Source: Roseivirga pacifica
Lineage (GTDB): Bacteria > Bacteroidota > Bacteroidia > Cytophagales > Cyclobacteriaceae
Length of the DNA stretch: 64,000 nucleotides
Assembly (NCBI RefSeq): GCF_900111145.1
Contig: NZ_FOIR01000002.1
Coordinates: 1,116,001-1,180,000 of the forward strand
Direction: 5' to 3'
This document shows positions 9,016 to 17,447 of the stretch, one piece after another. The number at the start of each line of letters is the position of its first letter. Position 1 is the first letter of the stretch. A program made the translations under genes and the position numbers. The notes below the pieces were generated by a model. It was not told the DNA's origin and searched no databases. It was given only the letters and a program-made list of their open reading frames with translations.

Positions 9016-9120
9016 TTAAACGTCCCAGTCCTTTTTGTGAGAGCTAACTTTGCTGTTAGGAACTAAAAATGCTGCAAGAATAGCTGCGATGAATAGAGCG
9101 AAAACTACAATAATGAACAT
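9016..9120 (-). CDS. 34-residue single-pass membrane protein
   Basis: A short frame starts ATG at 9120 and encodes MFIIVVFALFIAAILAAFLV, then a polar tail ending HKKDWDV. It has one transmembrane helix and a charged C-terminus. The codon use looks like that of the neighbours, and the frame sits in a gap that otherwise has no gene on this strand. The stop is only 5 bases from the convergent PLDc_N stop. No family is recognised and no function is proposed. Confidence 0.5.
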   Translation of the reverse strand: MFIIVVFALFIAAILAAFLVPNSKVSSHKKDWDV

Positions 9121-9190
9121 AATGCTTTTATTTGCTGCGAAGATGCGAATAAACGCTAAATGAGAAAAGTCTTTTAGGCTAAAATTACCA

Positions 9191-10480
9191 CTAATCTCTC
9201 GTTGTAATTGGTTTAAATATGCCGCTCAAATCTTTAAAGTTAATCGCCTTGGACAGTGTTGCCACAAAGAACGGCCTAGGGTTATTCAGCGTGTTGTTCA
9301 CTTCGGCTTGAAGCGTAATTCCTGTGGTAGCTTCGGTTATCCAAGCCCTGCCCGTAAAGAAAATATCCTGCTGCTGATCAAAATTGGTTGACCTACTGTT
9401 GGCAGCAGTGTATAGGTTCGAATAGCCAACAGAACCATGCACTCGAACACTCAAGTTCTTATTTTCGAGTACCATAAATAAACCCACAAATCCCGCATTA
9501 AACATGTACTCATTATACGCTTGAGCCGAAGAACGTAATGGCCTAACCGGTTGCGCATTGGCAGGAATTATGCCATTAACCAACAAGGTATCGCGTACAG
9601 GATCCCCAAAGCTTATATGCTCCACTGTTCTTCTCCAAACAAACTCTAAAGACGGGGCATAGTAAAGTGCAAAGTCATTTGCCCTTTTCTCCGACTTATG
9701 GAACAATTTAAGGTCGAAAAGCGGGCTGATGTAAGCACCAATATTATCGCTGGTTCGCTCTACAAGCATTTCATTATTAATGGTAATTCTATTGTAAGTA
9801 GAATCTGTTAAGGCCTGGAAGTCATAGCGCTCAGCAATGCGAGAGGAATCCGTTATAGTCATGGCTCTATTACCATAAATACTCAGGTAAAAGCCCGTTT
9901 TATTGTCTGGCGTTTTAGGCCTTTTTAAAATGTTGGCCGCAAAGAAAAGGTTCTTTGATTCAATTTTTCCTTCAGCCAAATCGAAGTTTGTACCAACGTA
10001 AGCCAGGTGGTTAAAACCTTCGAGCTTTTCTGATTTAGCAAAAGGTTTAACCGTTATATGTAATGACGAGATTGTCCCCTTATTCTTTTCTGAAAGGTCC
10101 TCGCCCTTGGCGTTCTTAGTAATTAACTTTAAAACCAAGGATCGATCTCTGTCTACCAAAGTATCGGGTTTTACAGTCAAAAAAGCTTTTAACACTCCTC
10201 CATTTGCTGCTTTTAGCTGGTCGGACTTGAAAGTACTGGGCGTAACAGTAAATGAACTAGATGGAAAATCTGACTTGGCAAGATCCTGAACCACATTAAG
10301 ACTACAGGAGTCTAACCCTACAATGGTTTGTACATTAATATCTATTTCAATGATAGCTTTAGACTTGCCTCGCGACACCTTAAGTGAATCGCTAGCAAAA
10401 CTGATGACATGATTATCCTGAGCGTAAAGAGAAAAACCCAGAACAAAACAAAGGCTGGAAATTAAAAGAGGCTTTCTCAT
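9191..10480 (-). CDS. Exported protein with beta-rich N-terminal and barrel-like C-terminal regions
   Basis: The 429-residue protein starts with a signal peptide (MRKPLLISSLCFVLGFSLYAQ). Residues about 25-145 look like a Calx-beta or cadherin-like immunoglobulin fold (ISFASDSLKVSRGKSKAIIE... SSLHITVKPF). The remainder has alternating hydrophobic strands with aromatic ends (FYLSIYGNRAMTI, DFALYYAPSLEFVWR), consistent with an outer-membrane barrel. It ends ITTRD rather than with a classic terminal Phe. No specific function is recognised. It is transcribed alone, and metF lies 120 bases upstream in the same direction. Confidence 0.7.
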   Translation of the reverse strand: MRKPLLISSLCFVLGFSLYAQDNHVISFASDSLKVSRGKSKAIIEIDINVQTIVGLDSCSLNVVQDLAKSDFPSSSFTVTPSTFKSDQLKAANGGVLKAFLTVKPDTLVDRDRSLVLKLITKNAKGEDLSEKNKGTISSLHITVKPFAKSEKLEGFNHLAYVGTNFDLAEGKIESKNLFFAANILKRPKTPDNKTGFYLSIYGNRAMTITDSSRIAERYDFQALTDSTYNRITINNEMLVERTSDNIGAYISPLFDLKLFHKSEKRANDFALYYAPSLEFVWRRTVEHISFGDPVRDTLLVNGIIPANAQPVRPLRSSAQAYNEYMFNAGFVGLFMVLENKNLSVRVHGSVGYSNLYTAANSRSTNFDQQQDIFFTGRAWITEATTGITLQAEVNNTLNNPRPFFVATLSKAINFKDLSGIFKPITTRD

Positions 10481-10562
10481 GGCAATGAACTTTTACATAA
10501 AGTTCCTGCATTAAGAAAGCCTCATCAATACCGAAAAAACAGTATTTACATTGTGTATGCAC

Positions 10563-10591
10563 CTTTCCAAAGATTTATAACTTTTGGAAAG
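10563..10591. other. Hairpin downstream of metF
   Basis: CTTTCCAAA pairs perfectly with TTTGGAAAG across an 11-base loop, 10 bases past the metF stop. There is no T-run on either strand, so it may mark the 3' end of the methionine operon mRNA but is not a standard intrinsic terminator. Confidence 0.35.
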
Positions 10592-10600
10592 CTAGTCAGC

Positions 10601-11554
10601 CTAAAACAAAGCCTCGGCAATTCTACGTACCACTTTAGACTTACTCATTGTATAATAATGCAGTACAGGCGCACCTCTTTCCATCAATTCTTTTGATTGT
10701 TGAATCGCCCATTCAATCCCCACTTCACGGGCACCTTCATTATCCTTACATTTTTCAAGTGCATCAACCAAGTCATCTGGTAAGTCTACATGGAAAATGC
10801 TTGGTAAAATACTCATGTGCTTCAAAGTTGTAATTGGCTTTAAGCCTGGAATGATAGGCACATTGATATCGTTCTTCCGGCACTTCTCTACAAACTCAAA
10901 GTACTTATCATTATCAAAGAACATCTGGGTTACGATGTACTCTGCCCCCATTTCTACCTTTTTCTTCAGGTATTTAATATCCGTTTTTAAGCTTGGTGCT
11001 TCAAAATGCTTTTCCGGATAACCCGCTACACCAATACAGAAATTCGTTTTGTTACGTGTAATTTCTTCGTGAATATACTTACCCTGATTTAGCTCTAAAA
11101 CCTGCCCCAATAACTCGCTGGCATAAGAATGTCCCTCTGGATCGGGCACAAACCTACCCTCCGATTTAATCGCATCCCCTCTCAATACCAGCACATTATC
11201 AACCCCTAAAAAGTCAAGGTCAATCAGCGCATTTTCCGTTTCTTCCTTGTTAAAGCCACCACAAATAATGTGCGGCACGGCATCTACATGGTACTTGTTC
11301 ATGATGGCCGCACAAATCCCTACCGTACCAGGGCGCTTACGGGTTGTTACCTTTTCCAACAAACCATTTTCGCGCTTCTTGTACATATACTCCTCTCGAT
11401 GGTAGGTAACATCAATAAATGGAGGTTTGAATTCCATTAAAGGGTCTATCGCATCAAAAATATTTTGTACACTCTCACCCTTTACTGGCGGAAGTATTTC
11501 GAAGCTGAAAAGGGTTTTACCCGCTGCGTTTTCTATATGGTCTGTGACTTTCAT
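10601..11554 (-). CDS. metF: 5,10-methylenetetrahydrofolate reductase
   Basis: The 317-residue FAD enzyme reduces methylene-THF to 5-methyl-THF, the methyl donor for MetH. The first barrel strand reads LFSFEILPP with the catalytic Glu. FIDVTYHREE, HIICGGFNKEETENAL, DFLGVDNVLVLRGDA and GAEYIVTQMFFDNDKYFEF are family landmarks. It is the last gene of the SAM-riboswitch operon metH-metH-metF, which places methyl-donor synthesis and use under one signal. The gap to metH is 41 bases and contains three copies of GTTATCGG. Confidence 0.97.
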   Translation of the reverse strand: MKVTDHIENAAGKTLFSFEILPPVKGESVQNIFDAIDPLMEFKPPFIDVTYHREEYMYKKRENGLLEKVTTRKRPGTVGICAAIMNKYHVDAVPHIICGGFNKEETENALIDLDFLGVDNVLVLRGDAIKSEGRFVPDPEGHSYASELLGQVLELNQGKYIHEEITRNKTNFCIGVAGYPEKHFEAPSLKTDIKYLKKKVEMGAEYIVTQMFFDNDKYFEFVEKCRKNDINVPIIPGLKPITTLKHMSILPSIFHVDLPDDLVDALEKCKDNEGAREVGIEWAIQQSKELMERGAPVLHYYTMSKSKVVRRIAEALF

Positions 11555-11561
11555 TGTCTTA

Positions 11562-11590
11562 GTTATCGGTTATCGGTAAATGGTTATCGG
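11562..11590. repeat. GTTATCGG word repeat between metF and metH
   Basis: Three copies of GTTATCGG lie in 29 bases (11562-11569, 11569-11576 sharing one base, and 11583-11590). Low-complexity word repeats of this style recur at 14745-14848 and 56416-56465 with different words. No function is evident. Confidence 0.6.
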
Positions 11591-11595
11591 GAGTG

Positions 11596-14500
11596 CTACA
11601 CATCATAAGTAAGGTTGGGCGAGAGCCATTTTTCGGCTTCTTGCAAACTCATACCTTTTCTTTGGGCATAGTCTTGCACTTGGTCTTTCTCTATTTTGCC
11701 CAAACCAAAGTATTTAGCTTCTTCGTGCATAAAATAGAACCCGGAAACAGAAGCAGCCGGATACATGGCATATGACTCTGTTAGGCTAATGCCAGTATTC
11801 TTTTCAACTTCTAGCAAATCGAAAAGCAAGCGCTTCTCCGTATGCTCTGGGCATGCCGGATACCCCGGAGCTGGGCGAATGCCCTGATACTTCTCTCTTA
11901 TAAGGTTTTCATTATCTAAAATCTCGGTTGCTGCGTAACCCCAAAGCTCCTTTCGCACTTTCTCGTGCATCAACTCAGCAAGGGCCTCGGCCATTCTATC
12001 GGCTATCGCCTTGATCATAATAGCATTGTAGTCATCGTGGTCTTTCTCGTATTTTTCGATCAAAGGTTCAATGCCAATGCCCGCAGTTACCGCAAAAGCA
12101 CCTATGTAATCTACCTTGCCAGACTCTACCGGAGCCACATAATCGGCCAAAGAAAGGTTGGGTAAGCCACTGCCCTTTTTACCCTGCTGGCGAAGCATAT
12201 GGAATGTTGTTTTTGTCCCTGACTTCTCTTTATCAGTATACACCTTAATATCATCGCCTACTGCATTTGCAGGGTAAAGACCTACCACCGCACTTGCATG
12301 AAGCAAATCATTATCAATCACCTCTTTAATCATGGCCAGAGCATCGTTATAAAGCTTGGTTGCTTCTTCCCCTATCAGCTCGTGCTCCAATATTTTAGGG
12401 AACTTCCCTTTCAACATCCAAGTACTGAAGAATGGTGTCCAGTCGATGTACTGCACAATTTCTTCGAGGCTATAATCTTTGAATACTTTGTTACCGATAA
12501 ATGCAGGTTCATGCATTGTTTTAGCCTGCCAATCAATTTGCAGTTTGTTGGCTTTGGCGGCATCATAGCTAATGTAATTTTTAACCTGCTTACGGTTAGC
12601 GTGGTCATCTCTAAGCTGTGAATATTCAGCCTTTACTCGGTCATAAATTTTTGGATAGCTCTCCTTACCAATCAATTCGCCAGCTACCGGAACGGACTTA
12701 GAGGCATCCAAAACGTGTACCACAGAACCAGAATAAACCGGGTCAATTTTTACTGCGGTATGAATACGACTGGTAGTTGCGCCACCAATCATAAGCGGAA
12801 TGGATAGTTCCCTTCGCTCCATCTCCTTGGCCACATGCACCATTTCGTCTAGCGATGGGGTAATAAGTCCGCTCAAACCAATGGCATCCACCTCGTGCTC
12901 CAATGCTGCATCCAATATCTTTTCTGCCGGCACCATAACACCAAGGTCAATAATTTCAAAGTTGTTGCACGCCAGTACTACCCCAACTATGTTTTTACCG
13001 ATATCATGAACATCACCCTTTACGGTGGCTAGGAGGATCTTTGGCGCACTATCTTGCCCCCTCTCGGTCTCCCCCAAAGTGGGAGATGTTTCTTCTTCTA
13101 TATCCCAAAGTTCATTTGCAATAACAATTTTTGTTCGCTTGAGCTGAGAAACCACTTCGCGATTGGTAAATCGGATTACTTTAAACCCTTGAGATTCCAA
13201 CCATTCTGTCCTAAACTCATCATTGTCCTTCACTTCAGGCAATTGATGTACCGCACCATCAACCTCAACAATCAATTTATGGCTAAGGCACACAAAATCT
13301 GCAATGTACTTGCCTATAATGTGCTGCCTTCTAAACTTGAATCCATCTAACTGTCCATCGCGCAGGTTAGCCCAAAGTATTCGCTCAGCCCCTGTTTGAT
13401 TTTTGCGTAATTCTCGCGCAAACTCTTTTAGTTTAGTATAAGCAGTCGCATCTGCCGTTTGAAACTGTGGTGTATCTCCTTCCCCTGCGGGGAAGGTAGG
13501 GATGGGGCGTTCTCCGTGCCGATTTGTTCTTTTCTCTTCCTCCAAAAACGGCAGCAAGTATGCTACAGCTTTTTTCATTACACGAGCACTTTTCACCACT
13601 TGTGGCAAAAACATCTTTCCGCTTCCGAAAAGGTCTCCCACCACATTCATACCATCCATCAATGGTCCTTCGATTACGTGTAATGGCCTATCGTAATTGG
13701 ACCGGGCTTCTTCGGTATCTTCATCAATAAACTCTACAATGCCTTTAACCAAGGCATGCTCCAATCGTTTTTCCACCGATTCTTTACGCCAAGCATCGTC
13801 CTTCTCCTTTTTCTTTCCTTCAGATTTATATGACTCCGCAAAGTCCAGCAAACGCTCGGTTGCGTCACTTCTTCTGTTCAGTAGTACATCCTCTACTCGT
13901 TCCAGCAATTCCTTAGGTATGTCATCGTAAACCTCCAACATGGTTGGGTTTACAATCCCCATATCCATTCCGTTTTGAATGGCGTGATACAGAAAGGCTG
14001 AATGCATGGCTTCACGCACCGGGTTATTACCTCGAAATGAGAATGATACGTTACTAACCCCACCACTTACGTGGGCGCCTGGCAAATTCTCGCGTATCCA
14101 CTTTGTGGCTCTAAAAAAGTCAACTGCATTATCATTGTGCTCATCAATACCAGTGGCAACGGGGAAAATATTTGGGTCGAAAATGATGTCATTTTTCGGG
14201 AACCCCACTTTATCGACAAGCACTCGGTAAGAACGCTCACAAATTTCTATTCTACGCTCGTAAGAGTCCGCCTGACCACCTTCATCAAAGGCCATAACAA
14301 TTACCGCAGCCCCGTAACGCTTAACCTTTTTAGCGTGCTCAATAAAGAGTTCTTCTCCTTCCTTCAGAGAAATAGAGTTCACCACGCCTTTACCTTGAAT
14401 GCACTTCAACCCGGCCTCAATGATCTCCCATTTCGAGGAGTCAATCATAATTGGTATCCTAGCAATGTCTGGCTCAGCCGCAATTAGGTTGAGGAACTTC

Positions 14501-14739
14501 ACCATAGCGGCCTTTCCATCTAGCATTCCCTCATCCATGTTCACATCAAGGATTTGGGCACCACCTTCTACCTGGTTACGTGCTACCTCTAGGGCCTCCT
14601 CGTACTTCTCCTCCATTATAAGCCTTGCAAATCGCTTAGAGCCAGTCACGTTAGTTCTTTCACCAACGTTTACAAAATTGGACTCTGGGGTTACGATTAG
14701 CGGCTCAAGGCCTGAAAGCTGTAAAGATACTTTTGTCAT
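11596..14739 (-). CDS. metH: Cobalamin-dependent methionine synthase, folate/cap/B12/activation part, with inserted DUF559 endonuclease domain
   Basis: The 1047-residue protein lacks the homocysteine domain, which is the next gene upstream. The pterin-binding barrel covers about residues 10-290 ([18 protein letters not shown]) and the cap domain about 310-403. The B12 domain starts at 567 with the DxHxxG motif D576-V-H578-D-I-G581. The SAM-binding activation domain fills the C-terminus ([16 protein letters not shown] near 980). Residues about 404-566 are foreign to MetH. They encode a DUF559/Vsr-like PD-(D/E)XK nuclease with Q472-H, Y-I-A-D481-F and E492-V-D494-G. Removing them leaves about 885 residues; with the 338-residue partner this gives about 1223, the usual MetH length. 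The frame is open throughout, so the fusion is probably translated. It transfers a methyl group from 5-methyl-THF to homocysteine. Confidence 0.95.
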   Translation of the reverse strand: MTKVSLQLSGLEPLIVTPESNFVNVGERTNVTGSKRFARLIMEEKYEEALEVARNQVEGGAQILDVNMDEGMLDGKAAMVKFLNLIAAEPDIARIPIMIDSSKWEIIEAGLKCIQGKGVVNSISLKEGEELFIEHAKKVKRYGAAVIVMAFDEGGQADSYERRIEICERSYRVLVDKVGFPKNDIIFDPNIFPVATGIDEHNDNAVDFFRATKWIRENLPGAHVSGGVSNVSFSFRGNNPVREAMHSAFLYHAIQNGMDMGIVNPTMLEVYDDIPKELLERVEDVLLNRRSDATERLLDFAESYKSEGKKKEKDDAWRKESVEKRLEHALVKGIVEFIDEDTEEARSNYDRPLHVIEGPLMDGMNVVGDLFGSGKMFLPQVVKSARVMKKAVAYLLPFLEEEKRTNRHGERPIPTFPAGEGDTPQFQTADATAYTKLKEFARELRKNQTGAERILWANLRDGQLDGFKFRRQHIIGKYIADFVCLSHKLIVEVDGAVHQLPEVKDNDEFRTEWLESQGFKVIRFTNREVVSQLKRTKIVIANELWDIEEETSPTLGETERGQDSAPKILLATVKGDVHDIGKNIVGVVLACNNFEIIDLGVMVPAEKILDAALEHEVDAIGLSGLITPSLDEMVHVAKEMERRELSIPLMIGGATTSRIHTAVKIDPVYSGSVVHVLDASKSVPVAGELIGKESYPKIYDRVKAEYSQLRDDHANRKQVKNYISYDAAKANKLQIDWQAKTMHEPAFIGNKVFKDYSLEEIVQYIDWTPFFSTWMLKGKFPKILEHELIGEEATKLYNDALAMIKEVIDNDLLHASAVVGLYPANAVGDDIKVYTDKEKSGTKTTFHMLRQQGKKGSGLPNLSLADYVAPVESGKVDYIGAFAVTAGIGIEPLIEKYEKDHDDYNAIMIKAIADRMAEALAELMHEKVRKELWGYAATEILDNENLIREKYQGIRPAPGYPACPEHTEKRLLFDLLEVEKNTGISLTESYAMYPAASVSGFYFMHEEAKYFGLGKIEKDQVQDYAQRKGMSLQEAEKWLSPNLTYDV
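13068..13086. repeat. Palindrome at the 3' border of the metH insertion
   Basis: TCTCCC-CCAAAGT-GGGAGA forms a 6-bp stem with a 7-base loop, encoding part of [10 protein letters not shown] on the minus strand. It lies 24 bases inside the right border and mirrors the palindrome at the other end. Confidence 0.7.
13478..13496. repeat. Palindrome at the 5' border of the metH insertion
   Basis: CCTTCCCC-TGC-GGGGAAGG is a perfect 8-bp stem with a 3-base loop. On the minus strand it encodes part of PTFPAGEGD. It lies about 34 bases inside the left border of the DUF559 insert and is the most G+C-rich hairpin of the area. Confidence 0.8.
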
Positions 14740-14744
14740 ATTTA

Positions 14745-14848
14745 GTCAATGGACAATGGCCATTTATCAATTATTAGTTGATCAACCCCATTGATCCCTT
14801 TAGGTATTCTAATGATTCTATTCTGCTATCGACAATGGACTATTGACC
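14745..14848. repeat. CAATGGAC-type word repeat between the two metH genes
   Basis: GTCAATGGACAATGGCC (14745-14761) and CGACAATGGACTATTGACC (14830-14848) share the word CAATGGAC. They flank an A/T-rich piece with TTGATCAA and ATTGATCC words. The second copy overlaps the last ten codons of the upstream metH gene, which end [11 protein letters not shown] similar word stretch occurs after groEL at 56416-56465. Confidence 0.55.
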
Positions 14849-15834
14849 AACCTTGGCTTCACCTTAGCAGCTTCTTCGGCTATTAGTTTAATATGTTCTG
14901 GAGTTGTACCACAACAGCCACCAACAATGTTTAAAAAGCCCTCTTTAAGAAACTCTCTTACCTGCGTAGCCATTTCCTCTGGCGTTTGGTCGTACTCCCC
15001 AAACTCGTTTGGCAGTCCTGCATTTGGGTGAGCACTTGTATGGAATGGCGCTTTGTCTGAAAGCACCTCCAAATAAGGGCGAAGCTGTGCTGCTCCTAAT
15101 GCGCAATTCAAGCCAATAGACAGAATAGGAATATGGGAAATAGAGATCAAAAATGCTTCTGTAGTTTGGCCTGAGAGCGTTCTTCCGCTGGCATCTGTAA
15201 TAGTACCTGAAACCATAATCGGTATATCTACCCCTTCCTCTTCCATCAATTCAGAAACTGCAAACAGAGCAGCCTTGGCATTAAGCGTATCAGTAATCGT
15301 TTCTACCAAAAACATATCTACTCCTCCATCAAGCAGCCCCTTAGCCTGCTCTTTGAAAGCCTGCTTTAATTGATCGAAATCGATGTTTCTGTAGCCCGGG
15401 TCGTTCACATCGGGCGACATGGACGCCAGCCTGTTGGTTGGGCCCATCGATCCGGTTACAAATCGAGGCTTATCTGGTGTTTGAGCCGTGATTTCGTCAG
15501 CAACTTCTCTGGCAATTTTTGCCGAGTAAAAATTGATATCGTACACAGCATCTTCCATTCCGTAGTCGGCCTGGGCAATGGTGGTAGCACTAAAGGTGTT
15601 GGTTTCAACAATATCGGCACCAGCCAAAAAGTATTGCCTATGAATGTCTTTGATTATATCAGGACGGGTAATTGAAAGCAGGTCGTTGTTTCCCTTTAAT
15701 GGGAGGTTGTGATCCTTATAATGTTCACCTCGAAAGTCTTCTTCTTCGAGCGTATGTCGCTGGATCATAGTACCCATAGCACCATCGAGTACCAGCACGC
15801 GTTCCTTAAGTAATTGTCTAATATCTGTCGCCAT
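14818..15834 (-). CDS. metH: Methionine synthase, homocysteine-binding part (split MetH)
   Basis: The 338-residue protein is the N-terminal homocysteine S-methyltransferase barrel of MetH. It opens RVLVDGAMGTM-like ([17 protein letters not shown]) and carries the zinc ligands in NCALGAAQ and [11 protein letters not shown]. It activates homocysteine as a zinc thiolate and works with the larger metH product encoded 78 bases downstream. The core aligns with MetH up to KVKPR. The last ten residues ([10 protein letters not shown]) are encoded by a word repeat rather than by MetH-like sequence. The next gene resumes MetH with QLSGLEPL, so the split lies in an interdomain linker. It is the first gene after a SAM riboswitch. 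Confidence 0.95.
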   Translation of the reverse strand: MATDIRQLLKERVLVLDGAMGTMIQRHTLEEEDFRGEHYKDHNLPLKGNNDLLSITRPDIIKDIHRQYFLAGADIVETNTFSATTIAQADYGMEDAVYDINFYSAKIAREVADEITAQTPDKPRFVTGSMGPTNRLASMSPDVNDPGYRNIDFDQLKQAFKEQAKGLLDGGVDMFLVETITDTLNAKAALFAVSELMEEEGVDIPIMVSGTITDASGRTLSGQTTEAFLISISHIPILSIGLNCALGAAQLRPYLEVLSDKAPFHTSAHPNAGLPNEFGEYDQTPEEMATQVREFLKEGFLNIVGGCCGTTPEHIKLIAEEAAKVKPRLVNSPLSIAE

Positions 15835-15854
15835 ATCTAAATGTTATGGCTCAG

Positions 15855-15983
15855 CAAGAAAGTTGGGGAGATGGATTCAGCCTCATCTTTTCCCCGAGAG
15901 ATCGGGGCTAGGAGTTAGCACCAGGTATTACCCAGGTTGCTAAGGCATCAAAGGGCCTAGTCCCTCCGCCTTTCTTGATAAGC
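15855..15983 (-). ncRNA. SAM-I (S-box) riboswitch upstream of metH
   Basis: Read on the minus strand, the leader starts CTTATCAAGAAAGGCGGAGG and continues with GGACTAGGCCC, GATGCCTTAGCAACCT and later hairpins. It closes with CTTTCTTG. The 8-base P1 arms CAAGAAAG (at 15970-15977) and CTTTCTTG (at 15855-15862) pair perfectly. The P1/J pattern, kink-turn purines and AGCAACCT core are classic S-box features. Its 3' end lies 20 bases before the metH ATG, with no T-run terminator between. Control at translation initiation is therefore more likely than attenuation (inference). SAM binding is expected to switch off metH-metH-metF. Confidence 0.93.
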
Positions 15984-16028
15984 ATTACAAAGAAAATAAG
16001 AATTTATGAATGTACCGCAGAAGTGACA

Positions 16029-16700
16029 CTATTTAAGTATCACAAAACCTATTTTAATGGTGGCATCTACCGCAGGAGAACTCCTTCTTTCATCTTCGGC
16101 ATATTGTCCATCACCGTACTCAACCAAAATATCCTGTGGCTTACGATTATCGGGAGAAAATTTTGAAACCTGAGCACCAACGCCCGCACTAAACTCCAGA
16201 AAGACTACCTCAGATAAGTAAAACAGCGTACCGTAGCTAACACGCACACCTAAATCTTGGCGACTCACCCCATAAGTAACTTCCGAGAAATAACTACAAT
16301 TAACCCCACAGCCAATTTCAAAAGTCCTTCGTCTATCGAAATTCAGAGAATTAAAAAAAGGCTCAACTCCAAAGTAATTTACTATCCTCTCACCCTTTTT
16401 TATGGGTAATTGAAACATAACGGACGACTTCACTCCTCCCTTATTGAAAAAATACGTGTAATCATTGGTTAGGTAGTTGCCATCGTAGACCAAGCCGAGG
16501 CGATATTCAATTGCCATGCTTTTTAAAACACTATGCTCTAATGATATACTGTATGTAGGAAAGTGCCCCATTAGCCCCGTAGGAAGTACTTTTGCAGAGA
16601 ATTTAGGAAATGTAGCCTCCTTCACATCCTCCTCATAGTATTGTGCCTTTAAAGAAATACTAACCCCTAATACGAGTGCTAGAAAAACTATTTTCCTCAT
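16029..16700 (-). CDS. Probable outer-membrane beta-barrel protein
   Basis: The 223-residue protein has a signal peptide (MRKIVFLALVLGVSISLKAQ). Repeated amphipathic strands follow, such as YSISLEHSVLKSMAIEYRLG, VSYGTLFYLSEVVFLEF and a C-terminal TIKIGFVILK. This looks like the DUF3575 or porin-like small barrels of Bacteroidota, but no family can be fixed. It is the last gene of a three-gene minus-strand set; the lipoprotein gene upstream ends 3 bases before its start. Confidence 0.7.
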   Translation of the reverse strand: MRKIVFLALVLGVSISLKAQYYEEDVKEATFPKFSAKVLPTGLMGHFPTYSISLEHSVLKSMAIEYRLGLVYDGNYLTNDYTYFFNKGGVKSSVMFQLPIKKGERIVNYFGVEPFFNSLNFDRRRTFEIGCGVNCSYFSEVTYGVSRQDLGVRVSYGTLFYLSEVVFLEFSAGVGAQVSKFSPDNRKPQDILVEYGDGQYAEDERRSSPAVDATIKIGFVILK

Positions 16701-16703
16701 GGG

Positions 16704-17447
16704 TTAATTTTGAATGGTTGAACGCACGAACATCGTTCCTTCGGTTGAAAACCCAACATTTAATACTCCTTCCATAGTTCTGACAACCATATTATCCCCT
16801 CTCAATATTAGATCAATTGGCGTATGCCCATCGATTTCTAAAAAGTCCACCTGCTTCAAATTTCGCGAGTCAGACCTATCATACATTGTTATTCCACCAT
16901 ATTCACACACAAACAGAAACTGTTCATTCAATGTTAAACCATATGGCGAAACAGTTGAATAACTCTTTATCAATTTAGGGTTCTGTAAATCACTAAAGTC
17001 AATAACATCCAACAATTCAGCTCCGTTAAAGCGACATCCAGCAGACCTCAAGGTTGAATATGCCACTCCGTTGCTGGCCACCACAGGATCGCAAGATGTA
17101 AGATGTTGATAGCTACTAACTAAGCCCAGTGCTCCAAAATCATTGAACTTCAAAAAATATACTGCCGAGTTACTCCCTACTAACACAATATCTCCATTAG
17201 CATGAATCGTTTCCATCCCAGTATCAATCGCCACTCTATTTCTGAGTTCAAACTCGCCTCCACCTTTAATATCATACTGAATAATACTTTCGCTGTCGAG
17301 TACAAGCAACTGATTGTTAACAATTACAAACCGTGTTAAAGACCCTCCTTGTCCGGATCCACTTAGTTCGGGAGAAAAATCGCTTGAGTCGTTAGAGCAA
17401 CCGAGCAATAGACAAATGAATAATACCGCAACCAACTTCCTCATCAC
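16704..17447 (-). CDS. Lipoprotein with LVIVD/propeller-like repeats
   Basis: The 247-residue protein starts MMRKLVAVLFICLLLGCSND, with a lipobox ending LLGC (Cys17). The body has repeated units such as DVIDFSDLQNPKLIKSY and ITMYDRSDSRNLKQVDFLEI. These match the LVIVD repeat (blade-like D.SDP..P). It overlaps the preceding lipoprotein gene by 4 bases (ATGA-type), and the two proteins are of the same general type. It is probably a surface or periplasmic scaffold; no enzymatic role is visible. Confidence 0.75.
   Translation of the reverse strand: MMRKLVAVLFICLLLGCSNDSSDFSPELSGSGQGGSLTRFVIVNNQLLVLDSESIIQYDIKGGGEFELRNRVAIDTGMETIHANGDIVLVGSNSAVYFLKFNDFGALGLVSSYQHLTSCDPVVASNGVAYSTLRSAGCRFNGAELLDVIDFSDLQNPKLIKSYSTVSPYGLTLNEQFLFVCEYGGITMYDRSDSRNLKQVDFLEIDGHTPIDLILRGDNMVVRTMEGVLNVGFSTEGTMFVRSTIQN

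Larger units (their letters stand above)
13042..13530 (-). mobile_element. In-frame DUF559 endonuclease insertion within metH
   Basis: About 489 bases (163 codons) interrupt metH in the linker between the cap and cobalamin domains without breaking the frame. The encoded core (about residues 434-546) has the DUF559 layout: a basic [14 protein letters not shown] segment, the [11 protein letters not shown] active-site strand, then [18 protein letters not shown]. Both ends carry Bacteroidota-style palindromes that encode Pro/Gly/Glu-rich peptides ([13 protein letters not shown] and [11 protein letters not shown]). The insert contains no Met codon, so it cannot easily be translated alone. It lacks intein splice residues. 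The exact borders cannot be fixed without an uninterrupted relative. Confidence 0.85.

Noticed and set aside
13042-13530. Intein in MetH
   Set aside because: No N-terminal Cys/Ser splice residue, no C-terminal His-Asn, no HINT blocks; the insert is a nuclease domain of the DUF559 type with linker borders.
12298-14794. Plus-strand open frames opposite metH
   Set aside because: Shadow frames of the conserved MetH gene, with no start signal or protein motif.
14740-14817. Frameshift or sequencing error splitting metH
   Set aside because: The break is a true stop followed by 78 bases and a clean new start; each half has complete domains, and split metH is known in Bacteroidota.
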